Assembly: GCA_963830775.1 (NCBI GenBank)
Contig: CAWHNT010000037.1
Span: 1-64,000, forward strand
Direction of reading: 5' to 3'
Source of the DNA: CAWHNT01 sp963830775
GTDB lineage: Bacteria > Pseudomonadota > Alphaproteobacteria > Geminicoccales > Geminicoccaceae
DNA length: 64,000 bases
Below, piece by piece: positions 25,401 through 34,794 of the stretch. The notes beneath the pieces were generated by a model that was given only the letters and a program-made list of their open reading frames with translations, was not told the origin of the DNA and did no database searches. The translations under genes and the position numbers were made by a program. Positions within the stretch are counted from its first letter, which is position 1. Each line of letters starts with the position of its first letter.

Positions 25401-26444
25401 ATGGGCGACAAGGTCGGGGTCTCGCCCGAGACCCGGCGGGACTTCATCCGCAAGGTGACGACGTCGAGCGCTGCGGCAGCCGCGGTGCTGGGCGGGATGG
25501 GCATGGACCCGTTCATGGCGGCCGCCATGGCGCAGGAGATGGGCCGGTCCGAGAAGCCCCTGAAGGCAGCCTTCTCGAACGCCGGGCTTCAGGCCACCTG
25601 GTGCGCCCAGGGCAAGCAGGCGGCCGAGTTCTGGGGCAAGCTCTTCAACGTCGAGGTCACCTGGTTCGACGGTGAGCTCAGCGCCCCCAAGCAGCGCGCC
25701 GCGATCGACAATCTCGCTTCGCAGAAGTGGGACTTCGTCGCCATCCAGGCCTTCGGCATCGGCACGCTCACCGATCCCGTGAAGCGGATGATCGACGCCG
25801 GCACGCCGGTCATCGACATGGACACGCTGATCGCCCCCTTGGAGCAGATCGACGTCCACAGCTTCCTGGCCCCCGACAACGAGTTCATGGGCGCCTCGGT
25901 CACCCAGGCGCTGGTCGATGCGATCGGCGGCAAGGGCACCATCATCATGACCCAGGGTGCCTTGGGCCATACCGGCGCCCAGGGCCGTGCCCGCGGCTTC
26001 AAGTCGGTCGTCTCCAAGTACCCCGACATCCAGGTGCTGGACGAGCAGCCGGCCGACTGGGACGTGACCAAGGTGTCGCGGATCTGGGACAGCCTGCTCA
26101 CCAAGCACAGCGACATCAGCGCTGCCTTCTTCCACAATGACGACATGGCGCTGGCAGCCGCCAACGTGATGAAGGCACGTGGCCGGACCAAGATCATCCT
26201 GGGCGGCGTCGACGCCATGCCGCCCGCGATCGAGGCCGTGATCGACGGCCGCATGCATGCCACCGTGCGCAACCCCTCCTGCCGCATCCACGGCGGTGCG
26301 GTGCTGGCCGGCGTGGCGGCGGTCGTGGCCGGTGAGAAGTCGGGTGACGGCGGCATCCCCAAGCACGTGATCACGGATGGGCCCGTGGTCACCAAGGCGA
26401 ACGCGCCCGGCATGCTCTGGATGCAGAAGCACTTCCTGATCTGA
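25401..26444 (+). CDS. Sugar ABC transporter substrate-binding protein
   Basis: A 347-residue periplasmic-binding protein of the ribose/xylose type (Peripla_BP_4 fold). It carries a twin-arginine signal (ETRRDFIRKVTTSS) and a hydrophobic stretch ending AAMAQEM. Conserved parts include LKAAFSNAGLQATWC, IDAGTPVIDMDT, GKGTIIMTQG and AAFFHNDDMALAA. The ATG at 25401 follows GGAGACGGAG. It heads a three-gene operon with overlapping TGATG to the ATPase gene. The transported sugar or polyol is not evident; an altronate/galactarate dehydratase lies convergent to the operon. Confidence 0.92.
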   Translation: MGDKVGVSPETRRDFIRKVTTSSAAAAAVLGGMGMDPFMAAAMAQEMGRSEKPLKAAFSNAGLQATWCAQGKQAAEFWGKLFNVEVTWFDGELSAPKQRAAIDNLASQKWDFVAIQAFGIGTLTDPVKRMIDAGTPVIDMDTLIAPLEQIDVHSFLAPDNEFMGASVTQALVDAIGGKGTIIMTQGALGHTGAQGRARGFKSVVSKYPDIQVLDEQPADWDVTKVSRIWDSLLTKHSDISAAFFHNDDMALAAANVMKARGRTKIILGGVDAMPPAIEAVIDGRMHATVRNPSCRIHGGAVLAGVAAVVAGEKSGDGGIPKHVITDGPVVTKANAPGMLWMQKHFLI

Positions 26445-27979
26445 TGACTGCGGAACTCGTCGCCCCCCGGCTTGACCGGGGGGCAATTCCTACCCCTGTC
26501 CTCGAGCTTGCGGGCATCGCCAAGCGATTTGGCGGCGTTCAGGCGTTGGAAGGCGTCGACTTCACGCTCGAGCGCGGCGAGGTGCACGGGCTGGTCGGCG
26601 AGAACGGTGCCGGCAAGAGCACGCTGATGAAGATCATCGCCGGCGTGCATACCGACTACGAAGGCGAGATGCGGATCGACGGGCTACCGGTCCGCTTCCG
26701 CTCCACCCGCGACGCGCTCCGCAACGGCATCGGCATGGTGCACCAGGAGCTGAGCACGGTGCCCGACCTCACCGTGGCCGAGAACGTCTTCCTGGGCTCC
26801 CAGCCGGTCAACCGCCTCGGTTTCGTCCGCTGGCGCAGGATGGCCGAGCAGGCGAAGCAGCAGCTCGATGCGCTCGGCATCAGCGTCGATCCGACGGCAA
26901 GGCTGGGCTCGCTGCCGCTGGGCCTGCAGCAGCTGGTCGAAATCGGCCGCGTGCTCTTCAGCGGGGCCCGGATCGTCATCCTCGACGAGCCCACTTCCGC
27001 CCTCTCCCCGCCCGAGGTCCGCCGGCTGTTCGACGTGCTGGGCCGGCTCAAGGCCCAGGGCACCAGCTTCGTGTTCATCTCCCACTTCCTCGAGGACATC
27101 CTCGAGGTCTCGGACAGCGTCACCGTGTTCCGCAGCGGCCGCAAGGTCGGAGACGCGCGCGCGGCCGAGGTCGACAAGGGCTGGCTGATCCACCAGATGA
27201 TCGGCGGCGGCCACGAGGAGCTGGAGGAGGCCTATACGGGCGAGATCGAGCTCAGAAGCCCGCATGGTGCCTCAGCGGCGCTGGAGGCCACGGGCCTGAC
27301 CCTGCCCGGAGCCTTCGCCGGGGTCGACTTCGACGTGAAGGCCGGCGAGGTGCTGGGCGTCTACGGCTTCATGGGCTCGGGCCAGCTCGAGCTCGCCCGC
27401 GCCCTCTTCGGCAAGACGCCGCCACGCAGCGGCACGCTGCGGATCGGCGGCACCCCCGTCTCCTTGCGCAACACCACGGCCGCCAAGCGGGCAGGCATCG
27501 CCTATGTGCCGGAGAGCCGGCGCTCGATGCTGTTCGGGACGGAACCGCTCTACAAGAACATGTCGATCACCGTGCTGGGCCGGATCTCGAAACTGTGGCT
27601 CAAGCCGGACCAGGAGCGCGCCATCGGCGAGCGGCACATCAAGAGCCTTGGCATCCGCCCGCCGCAGGTCGATCGGGTCCTGCGCACGCTCTCAGGGGGC
27701 AACCAGCAGAAGGTCGGGCTCGCCAAGTGGCTGACGGACCTGCCCAAAGTGCTGATCCTGAGCGAGCCGACGCGCGGCATGGACGTGGGTGCCAAGGACG
27801 ATGTGGTGAAGATCGTCCGGGGCGTGCGCGATCAGGGGGTGGCGGTGATCGTGGTCTCGACCGAGCCCGAGACCGTGCTCTCGCTCGCCGACCGCATCCT
27901 GGTCATGAAGCGGGGTGGGATTGCCCGCGAGTTCGCCAACGAGACCGTGAGCAAGGACCGCCTGCTCGCCGCCGCATGA
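26444..27979 (+). CDS. Sugar ABC transporter ATP-binding protein (two ABC domains)
   Basis: A 511-residue RbsA/XylG-type tandem ATPase. The first domain has Walker A GENGAGKST, an unusual signature LPLGLQQLVEIGR and Walker B IVILDEPTSAL. The second has the degenerate Walker A GFMGSGQLE typical of this family, signature LSGGNQQKVGLAKWL and RGMDVGAKDDV. Only the first site of such proteins is thought fully catalytic. The start codon overlaps the binding-protein stop; the permease begins 12 bases after its end. Confidence 0.94.
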   Translation: MTAELVAPRLDRGAIPTPVLELAGIAKRFGGVQALEGVDFTLERGEVHGLVGENGAGKSTLMKIIAGVHTDYEGEMRIDGLPVRFRSTRDALRNGIGMVHQELSTVPDLTVAENVFLGSQPVNRLGFVRWRRMAEQAKQQLDALGISVDPTARLGSLPLGLQQLVEIGRVLFSGARIVILDEPTSALSPPEVRRLFDVLGRLKAQGTSFVFISHFLEDILEVSDSVTVFRSGRKVGDARAAEVDKGWLIHQMIGGGHEELEEAYTGEIELRSPHGASAALEATGLTLPGAFAGVDFDVKAGEVLGVYGFMGSGQLELARALFGKTPPRSGTLRIGGTPVSLRNTTAAKRAGIAYVPESRRSMLFGTEPLYKNMSITVLGRISKLWLKPDQERAIGERHIKSLGIRPPQVDRVLRTLSGGNQQKVGLAKWLTDLPKVLILSEPTRGMDVGAKDDVVKIVRGVRDQGVAVIVVSTEPETVLSLADRILVMKRGGIAREFANETVSKDRLLAAA

Positions 27980-27991
27980 GGTAGACGCTCG

Positions 27992-29008
27992 ATGAACGCC
28001 GATGCCGTGGCCCCGGTCGGTGCCGCCCGCCGCTCGACCTGGCTCAAGGACCAGCTGCGCAATATCGCCCCTTTCGTCACGCTGATCTTCCTGTGCGTGG
28101 TGTTCAGCCTGGCGAGCCCGTCCTTCCTCACCCTCGACAATTTCGCCAACATCATGCGTCAGGTCTCGGTGACGGCGATCATCGCGACGGGCCTTACCTT
28201 CGTGATCCTCACCGCCGAAATCGACCTCTCCGTGGCCAGCGTCGCCAACGCGACGGGCATCCTGGTCGCCTTCTTCACCGCCCAGGAAGCCTTCGTCACC
28301 ATCAACAACCTGCCCCTGCCCGGCGGGTTCGCGATCATCCTGGCCCTCCTGGGTGCTTTCCTCCTGGGCGGCCTCACCGCCTTCGGCGTCACCCGGATCG
28401 GCATCCCCTCCTTCATCATGACCCTGGCCATGCTGCAGATCGGAGCCGGGATCTGCGCCATGCTGGTGCGCGGCCAGATCGCCTACGCCGTGCCCGATCT
28501 CGTGAAGACCCTGGGCTCGGGTGCTCTTGGCCCAGTGCCATGGATCGTGATCGTCGCCGCCCTGTTCCTGCTCACGGGCCACATCGTCCTGACCTACACC
28601 CGCTTCGGCCGCTACATCTACATGGTCGGCGGCAACCGCGAGGCGGCCGAGTATTCGGGCGTCAATGTCCGCAAGATCATCGCCGCCGTGATGATCATCT
28701 CGGCCATGTGCAGCGGTGTCGCCGGGATGCTGGGCGTCGCTTATTTCGGCAGCGCCCAGCAGAACGAGTTCGACGACTACCTCTTGGACGCCATCGCCGC
28801 CGTCGTGGTCGGCGGCACCTCGCTGTTCGGCGGCCAGGGCGGCATCGGCAACACGATCATCGGCCTCTTCGTCCTGGGCGTGCTCAACAACGGCCTGGAC
28901 CACGTCAACATCGACAGCTTCCTCAAGGTGCTGATCCGCGGCCTGATCCTGCTGCTGGCGCTGGTGATCAACGTCTACGCCCAGCGGCTGCGGGAGGCTG
29001 CCAGGTAG
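27992..29008 (+). CDS. Sugar ABC transporter permease
   Basis: A 338-residue RbsC-type inner-membrane permease with about eight to ten membrane segments. The stretches GLTFVILTAEIDLSVASVAN and GGNREAAEYSGVNV are family signatures; GTSLFGGQGGIGNTIIG lies near the C-terminus. It completes the operon started at 25401. Transcription is probably ended by the hairpin at 29145-29177. Confidence 0.93.
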   Translation: MNADAVAPVGAARRSTWLKDQLRNIAPFVTLIFLCVVFSLASPSFLTLDNFANIMRQVSVTAIIATGLTFVILTAEIDLSVASVANATGILVAFFTAQEAFVTINNLPLPGGFAIILALLGAFLLGGLTAFGVTRIGIPSFIMTLAMLQIGAGICAMLVRGQIAYAVPDLVKTLGSGALGPVPWIVIVAALFLLTGHIVLTYTRFGRYIYMVGGNREAAEYSGVNVRKIIAAVMIISAMCSGVAGMLGVAYFGSAQQNEFDDYLLDAIAAVVVGGTSLFGGQGGIGNTIIGLFVLGVLNNGLDHVNIDSFLKVLIRGLILLLALVINVYAQRLREAAR

Positions 29009-29144
29009 AGAGCAGCTCAGTGTCGGTACCGACAGTTCGCCGACTCCGCGGCTATGCTCCACCAGATGCGGCGGACTGGCCGGTCACGGACACGAGTGCG
29101 TAAGCGAGCCTGAAGCGCGCCGCAGGAATTGGAGAACGGATGCC

Positions 29145-29177
29145 GTCACGCCCTCCGGTCGAGTTGGAGGGCGTGAC
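29145..29177. terminator. Bidirectional terminator hairpin
   Basis: GTCACGCCCTCC (29145-29156) and GGAGGGCGTGAC (29166-29177) are perfect 12-base inverted copies with a 9-base loop. It lies between the convergent sugar ABC operon and the altronate/galactarate dehydratase, 11 bases after the dehydratase stop, with GCGGTTTTCT on the plus side. It can serve both. Confidence 0.8.
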
Positions 29178-29188
29178 AATGCGGTTTT

Positions 29189-30715
29189 CTACATCACCGC
29201 CCCGATCTGCCAGGGCACGAACTCGTTGTCGCCCATGCCCAGGGCCTCGGACTTCGACTTCTCGCCCGAGGCCACCCGCAGCAGCAGGTCGAACGTGCGC
29301 TGGCCCACCTGCTCGATGGTCTCCTCGCCGTCGAGGATGGTGCCTGTGTTGATGTCCATGTCCTCCTCCATCCGGCGGAACATGGCGGTGTTGGTGGCGA
29401 GCTTGATCGAGGGGGCGGGCTTGTAGCCGAAGCAGGAGCCGCGGCCGGTGGTGAAGGCGATGATGTTGCCGCCCGAGGCCACCTGGCCCGTGGCCGAGGC
29501 GGGGTCGTAGCCGGGGCTGTCCATGAAGATGAAGCCGCGGTTCTTGATCGGCTCGGCGTACTTGACGACGTCGACCAGGTTCGTGGTCCCGCCCTTGGCG
29601 GCTGCACCCAAGGACTTCTCGAGGATGGTGGTGAGGCCGCCCGCCTTGTTGCCGGGGGAAGGATTGTTGTTCATCTCGCCGCCGTTGCGCTCGGTGTACT
29701 CCTCCCACCAGTGGATGCGCTCGATCAGCTTCTCGGCCACTTCCTGGCTGACGGAGCGGCGGGTGAGCAGATGCTCCGCACCGTAGATCTCCGGCGTTTC
29801 GGAGAGGATGGCGGTGCCGCCGTTGCGGACCAGGAGGTCGGCGCAATGGCCCAGCGCCGGGTTGGCGGTGATGCCGGAATAGCCGTCGGAGCCGCCGCAC
29901 TGGAGGGCGAGGGTGAGCTCGGAGGCCCCGACCGGCTGGCGGCGGAACTCGTTCGCAGCCGGCAGCATCTCGGCGATCATCGCGTGCGCGCGCTCGATGG
30001 TCTTGCGCGTGCCGCCGGTGCCCTGGAGCGTCATGGTGCGGAAGGTGGGCCCGCGCTCGATGCCATAGGCCTCGGTCAGGAACTCGATCTGCATCACCTC
30101 GCAGCCCAGGCCGACCATCAGCACGGAGGCGAAGTTCGGATGGGCGGCGAAGCCCCATAGCGTCCGCTGCAGGGTGGCGTAGCCCTCGCCACGGTCGGCC
30201 ATGCCGCAGCCGGTGCTGTGGGTGATGGCGACGATCCCGTCCACGTTCGGGTATTGGTCCAGGATCTCCCGCGGGAAGCGCTCAGCGATGAACTTGGAGA
30301 CGCTGGCCGAGCAGTTCACGGTCGAGAGCACGCCGATGAAGTTGCGCGTGGCCGCCTTGCCGTTGGCACGGACATAGCCGTCGAACGTGGCCCGCTCGGC
30401 TTCCGGCACCATCTCGATGTTGCGCACGTCGGCCCCGATCGCATAGTCGCGCTCGAAGTCGCCCATCGCACAGTTCTGGACGTGGACGTGCTGGCCGGGC
30501 GCGATGTCGGCCTTCGCGAAGCCGATGATCTGGTTGAACTTCCGCACCGGCTCGCCCTGGCCAATCGGACGGGTCGCCACCTTGTGCCCGGCAGGGATGG
30601 GCTGCGCGGTCCGCACACCCTCACCCGAGAGCTCGGTATTGGGAAGGATGTCGACGCGCGCCACGACGATGTTGTCGGCCGCGTTCAGGCGAACGGTGAG
30701 GGGAAGATCGGCCAT
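29189..30715 (-). CDS. UxaA/GarD-family sugar-acid dehydratase
   Basis: A 508-residue altronate/galactarate dehydratase. The N-terminal SAF domain (about 1-95: LNAADNIVVARVDILPNTEL, GHKVATRPIGQGEPV) and the large catalytic domain (NFIGVLSTVNCSASV, HSTGCGMADRGEGY, LQCGGSDGYSGITANPALG) are complete. Such iron-dependent enzymes dehydrate altronate, galactarate or related acids to 2-keto-3-deoxy products. Context (facing a sugar ABC operon) supports catabolism of a sugar acid; the exact substrate is not fixed. It ends before a shared terminator. Confidence 0.9.
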   Translation of the reverse strand: MADLPLTVRLNAADNIVVARVDILPNTELSGEGVRTAQPIPAGHKVATRPIGQGEPVRKFNQIIGFAKADIAPGQHVHVQNCAMGDFERDYAIGADVRNIEMVPEAERATFDGYVRANGKAATRNFIGVLSTVNCSASVSKFIAERFPREILDQYPNVDGIVAITHSTGCGMADRGEGYATLQRTLWGFAAHPNFASVLMVGLGCEVMQIEFLTEAYGIERGPTFRTMTLQGTGGTRKTIERAHAMIAEMLPAANEFRRQPVGASELTLALQCGGSDGYSGITANPALGHCADLLVRNGGTAILSETPEIYGAEHLLTRRSVSQEVAEKLIERIHWWEEYTERNGGEMNNNPSPGNKAGGLTTILEKSLGAAAKGGTTNLVDVVKYAEPIKNRGFIFMDSPGYDPASATGQVASGGNIIAFTTGRGSCFGYKPAPSIKLATNTAMFRRMEEDMDINTGTILDGEETIEQVGQRTFDLLLRVASGEKSKSEALGMGDNEFVPWQIGAVM

Positions 30716-30874
30716 CGATGTCAGCCTCCGGGAGTCTTGGGCGGTATCATAGGGGTGTCCGGGCGCAGAAGACCAGTGCCAGCGTGCCGCACTATTCCAA
30801 TTTGAAGCTCGAAATCGGAACTAGGCGGATCGGCTATTCAGCGAACTGGAAGAGCGATCGAGAGCCGAGCACCG

Positions 30875-32037
30875 ATGGCCTCCTCCGGCCACTACATGAC
30901 CACCACGGTGGCCGGGGAGGCTGTCCGCGCGTACGTGCCCGATCCGCTCCGCCTCCACCCCATCTCGAGCTTGCACCGCTCCATGCGCAAGCTGGAGCGG
31001 CAAACCAAGCGCTTGGCCGGCTGGACGGGCTTACCAGCCTTCTGCCAGAGCCTCAGATCTTCATCTACCTCTACGTTCGCAAGGAGGCTGTCGTCTCGTC
31101 GCAGATCGAAGGAACCCAGTCGTCGCTTTCTGATCTCCTGATGTTCGAGCTCGATGAGGCTCCGGAGACGTGCCACTGCGACGACGTGGTCGAGGTGTCG
31201 AGCTACGTGGCCGCCATGGAGCATGGGTTGAGCGTCTGCGCGGCGGCTTCCGCTCTCGGCCCGGCTGATCCGCGAGGTCCACGGCGTCCTGCTGCGACAC
31301 GGCCGGGGTGCGGACAAGGCGCCGGGCGAGTTCCGGCGCAGCCAGAACTGGATCGGCGGCTCCCGGCCGGGAAACGCCTTCTTCGTCCCGCCGCCGGCTG
31401 ACCGTCGTGCTGGAGTGCATCGGCGACCTCGAGAAGTTCCTGCATGACGACGAGCGACCTGCCGCTCCTCGTCCAGCGCCGCCCTGGCCCACGTCCAGTT
31501 CGAGACCATCCACCCGTTCCTGGACGGGAACGGCCGCGTCGGTCGCCTGCTGATCACGCTTCTGCTGTGTGCCGAAGGGCGTGCTGAGCGAGCCGCTTCT
31601 CTATCTCAGCCTGTTCCTGAAAACGAACCGGAGCCGCTACTATGAGCTGCTGCAGCGCTGCCGGACCGAGGCCGCGTGGGGAGAATGGCTCGACTTCTTC
31701 CTGGCCGGCGTCATCGATACAGCCGGGCAGGCGACGGAGACCGCACAGCGCGCTCTGCGGATGTTCGACGAGGATCGGCAGCAGCTTCGCGCATCGGGCC
31801 GCATCGCCGGCAGCCTGCTTCGGGTCCACGAGCATCTGCGGCGGTATCCGGCCACCACTGCGCGGCGTGCGGCGACGGAGACCGGGCTTGCCTTCCAGAC
31901 GACCACTTCGGCCATGGAGACGCTCTGTGCCGCAGGGGCTGCTGCGGGAGATAACCGGCCGCCGCCGTGGCCGGGTCTTCGCCTATCGCCGCTATCTCGA
32001 CCTGCTTGCCGAAGGAACCGATCCGCTTCCCCGGTAG
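30875..32037 (+). pseudogene. Fic-family protein, decayed by many indels
   Basis: Pieces of one Fic/DUF4172-like protein follow one another in alternating frames. In order they are MTTTVAGEAVRAYVPDP, then LELAPLHAQAGAANQALGRLDGLTS with VRKEAVVSSQIEGTQSSLSDLL, then RLIREVHGVLLRHGRGADKAPGEFRRSQNWIGG, then FLHDDERP, then HVQFETIHPFLDGNGRVGRLL (the HPFxxGNGR AMPylation motif), then VLSEPLLYLSLFLKTNRSRYYELLQ, then a C-terminal winged-helix part ending AEGTDPLPR. At least six single-base lesions interrupt it, so no active protein can be made. Fic proteins transfer AMP to target hydroxyls. The start could be 30875 or 30896. Confidence 0.85.
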
Positions 32038-32048
32038 CTTGCTCCCGC

Positions 32049-32898
32049 TCACCCCAGCTCGAAAGTCGTGATGCCGTAGATCCGCTCCAGCGGCAGGGCG
32101 GGATCGCCACCAGTGTACATGCGCGCCGTCTCGAACACGGGCTGCAGGCCGAGCCCTTCCACCATGGCGACGGCCTCGCGGTTCGGTTCCGGCAGGTCGA
32201 CATGGATGCTGCCGCCCCGCGCTTCCGCCGCGAGCGACCGGAGCAGCGCTTCGGCCACATCGGCCCGGTCGGCGAAGAGCGGTCCGACCTTGAAGCCGTC
32301 GCGGCTGGCACGGACGACACCATAGCCCAGGAGCCGGCCATCCTCGACATAGGCACGGCCTGTCCGCTTGGCCGGGTCGAGCCAGGCACGCAGGAAAGCG
32401 TCGCGGCTTGCCGGGAAGCAGAGCCGGTCGTAGCGCGCGACGTCGTCGAACGGGACGTGCTGGAGCGGAATGATATGTGGGTCGCCGACTGAGGGCGCGT
32501 TGATGCGGCCGGCGTAGCGGACATTGCGATGGGCCAGCACGAAGCCCGAGCGCCGATAATTGTCCTGCTGGGCCACCACCCCGTCGAGGCCGACATTGCG
32601 GCCTTGCAGCCGCGCCATGCCGGCCTGCCAGATGGCCCAGCCATAGCCTTTCCCGCGATGCTCCGGGCGGACGATGTAGAGGCCGAGGAATCCGAAATCG
32701 TCCCCGTAACGCACCACCGAGATACCCGCGACGGGCTCATCCTCGATCAGGCCAATAAGGAAGCCCTCCGGATCGGCCGCCCGGAACGCCTCGGCGTCGC
32801 CAAGCCCAGGGTTCCAGCCCTCTGCCGCAGCCCAGTCGATCAGCCGGTCCAGCTCCGCGCGACGTAGCGGGGCGGATGGTGTAGCCGTCCGGGATCAT
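32049..32898 (-). pseudogene. GNAT N-acetyltransferase with a frameshift
   Basis: The gene starts at 32898 (MIPDGYTIRPAT) 17 bases after the cobT stop. One extra base near 32868-32871 shifts the frame. The remainder (AELDRLIDWAAAEGWNPGLGD..., then GFLGLYIVRPEHRGKGYGWAIW, the acetyl-CoA loop, then the C-terminal second domain to GITTFELG) is in the other frame without a start before MVRYGDDFG at 32717. Rebuilt, it is about 282 residues: an N-terminal GNAT domain plus an Acetyltransf_18-like domain. The downstream part alone lacks the first beta strands and is unlikely to be active. Confidence 0.75.
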
Positions 32899-32915
32899 CG
32901 GCGGCCGGACCAGCC

Positions 32916-34793
32916 TCAGGCCGCCCGGTTGGAGCGGACCCGGCGGCGCTCCTCGCCGGCGTCGAAGAGAGTGGAGAGCTGGGTGAGCATGACGCCGCCC
33001 AGCTGCTCCGGGTCGGAGATGGTGACGGCACGGCGGTAGTAGCGGGTGACGTCGTGGCCGATGCCGATGGCCAGGAGCTCGATCTCGGAGCGGGTCTCGA
33101 CCCACTCGATCACCTCGCGCAGGTGGCGCTCCAGGTAGTTGCCGGGGTTGGCCGAGAGGGTGCTGTCGTCGACCGGGGCACCGTCCGAGATCACCATCAG
33201 GATGCGGCGCTGCTCGGTGCGGCCGAGAAGGCGCGAATGCGCCCACAAGATCGCCTCGCCGTCGATGTTCTCCTTGAGCAGACCCTCGCGCAGCATGAGG
33301 CCGAGATTGCGGCGGGCACGGCGCCAGGGGACATCGGCCGGCTTGTAGACGATGTGGCGCAGGTCGTTGAGGCGGCCGGGATTGGCGGGCTTGCCGGCCC
33401 GCAGCCACGCCTCGCGCGACTGGCCGCCCTTCCAGGCCCGCGTGGTGAAGCCCAGGAGCTCGACCTTGACCCCGCAGCGCTCGAGCGTGCGCGCCAGGAT
33501 GTCGGCACTCATGGCAGCCACGGCGATGGGGCGGCCGCGCATCGAGCCCGAATTGTCGATCAGGAGCGAGACCACGGTGTCGCGGAACTCGGTCTCCTTC
33601 TCCTGCTTGAACGAGAGCGGGGTGGAGGGATTGATGACGACGCGCGGCAGCCTCGCCGTGTCGAGGATGCCCTCGTCGAGGTCGAACGACCAGGAGCGCT
33701 GCTGCTGCGCCAGCAGCTTGCGCTGCAGCCGGTTGGCCATGCGGCCGATCATGCCCTGGAAGCGCACCAGCGACTGGTCGAGCTGCGAGCGCAGGCGGGA
33801 GAGTTCGGCCGGGCCGCACAGCTCGTCGACCGACACCACCTCGTCGAAGCCGGTGTTGAAGACCTTGTAGGCCAGCGCCTCGCCGCCCGGCGGCAGGAAC
33901 TGGGGGCGGTTGCTGCGCGTGTCGTCGGTGCTGTCCTCGCCGCCCGGATCGCTCTGCACCTGCTCGCTCTCGGCGGGTGCGGGCTCCGCCTCGGCCTCCT
34001 GCTCGCCGCGCGCATCCTGCTCGGCCCGGCTGGTGCCGTCGCTCTCGGCGTCATCGTCGCCCTCGGCCTCGCCGCCCTCCTGGCCGGGTGCGGGCTGCTG
34101 CTCCTGCTCCTCCGCCTCCTCGCTGTCGCCGTCCTCGGGCGATTCGGCGAGTTCCTCGCTGAGGCCGAGATGGGCCAGCATCTCGCGCACCTTGCGGGCG
34201 AACTGCTCCTGGTCCTCGAAGGAGCCGCGCAAGGAGACGAGCTCGCGGGCGACGTTGCCCTCCAGCCACTCCCGCCAGCCGCCCAGGAGCTTCTGCTGCG
34301 CTTCGCTGAGGCCGAAGCCCAGGATCTGCTCGCGGGCGTAGAGGTCGATGATCTCGGCGACGGTGGGGTCCTGGCCGCGCTCGCCCGGCTGAGCCGTGCT
34401 CACCCGGGCGCGATGGGCGCTTTCCAGGTTGGCGCGCACGCCTGCCATGTGCCGGGAGCCCAGGCTCTCGACCCGCACATCCTCCAGGCTGTCGAAGACG
34501 AGGCCCGCGACCTCGCCCTCGGGCGTGAAGCGGCGGTGCACCCCCTGGTCATGGTGGCGGACGCGCAAGGCGGCCCGGTCCGCCTCGCCCCGGAGCCGGC
34601 CCAGCTCGCCCGCGACCAGATCCGGCCGGGGCATGCTGAGGCGCACCGCATCCGGCCCGACCTGTGCCCGCTCACGCCGGTTCTCGCGGCCGCGGAAGGC
34701 CACGTCCAGGGTCGGCCGCTCGGCGATCGCCCGGACCGTGGCGCTCAGCGCCCGCTGCAGCTCGTCCAGGTTCTCCCGGGTTGCGTCCGACAC
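32916..34793 (-). CDS. cobT: Cobaltochelatase subunit CobT
   Basis: A 625-residue subunit of the aerobic CobNST cobaltochelatase, which inserts cobalt into hydrogenobyrinic acid a,c-diamide. The N-terminal region is helical. A long acidic Glu/Asp/Gln-rich linker (about 210-300) precedes a C-terminal von Willebrand A domain with the MIDAS motif DNSGSMRG, followed by the ILMVISDGAPVDDST metal-site segment. The start codon is GTG at 34793, one base after the cobS stop, so translation is coupled. CobN is not in the window. Confidence 0.96.
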   Translation of the reverse strand: MSDATRENLDELQRALSATVRAIAERPTLDVAFRGRENRRERAQVGPDAVRLSMPRPDLVAGELGRLRGEADRAALRVRHHDQGVHRRFTPEGEVAGLVFDSLEDVRVESLGSRHMAGVRANLESAHRARVSTAQPGERGQDPTVAEIIDLYAREQILGFGLSEAQQKLLGGWREWLEGNVARELVSLRGSFEDQEQFARKVREMLAHLGLSEELAESPEDGDSEEAEEQEQQPAPGQEGGEAEGDDDAESDGTSRAEQDARGEQEAEAEPAPAESEQVQSDPGGEDSTDDTRSNRPQFLPPGGEALAYKVFNTGFDEVVSVDELCGPAELSRLRSQLDQSLVRFQGMIGRMANRLQRKLLAQQQRSWSFDLDEGILDTARLPRVVINPSTPLSFKQEKETEFRDTVVSLLIDNSGSMRGRPIAVAAMSADILARTLERCGVKVELLGFTTRAWKGGQSREAWLRAGKPANPGRLNDLRHIVYKPADVPWRRARRNLGLMLREGLLKENIDGEAILWAHSRLLGRTEQRRILMVISDGAPVDDSTLSANPGNYLERHLREVIEWVETRSEIELLAIGIGHDVTRYYRRAVTISDPEQLGGVMLTQLSTLFDAGEERRRVRSNRAA

Positions 34794-34794
34794 G

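Noticed and set aside
32737..33819. Frame of 360 codons antisense-shifted within cobT
   Set aside because: It is the wrong frame of cobT; only the last residues (MIPDGYTIRPAT) belong to a real gene, the GNAT gene that follows.
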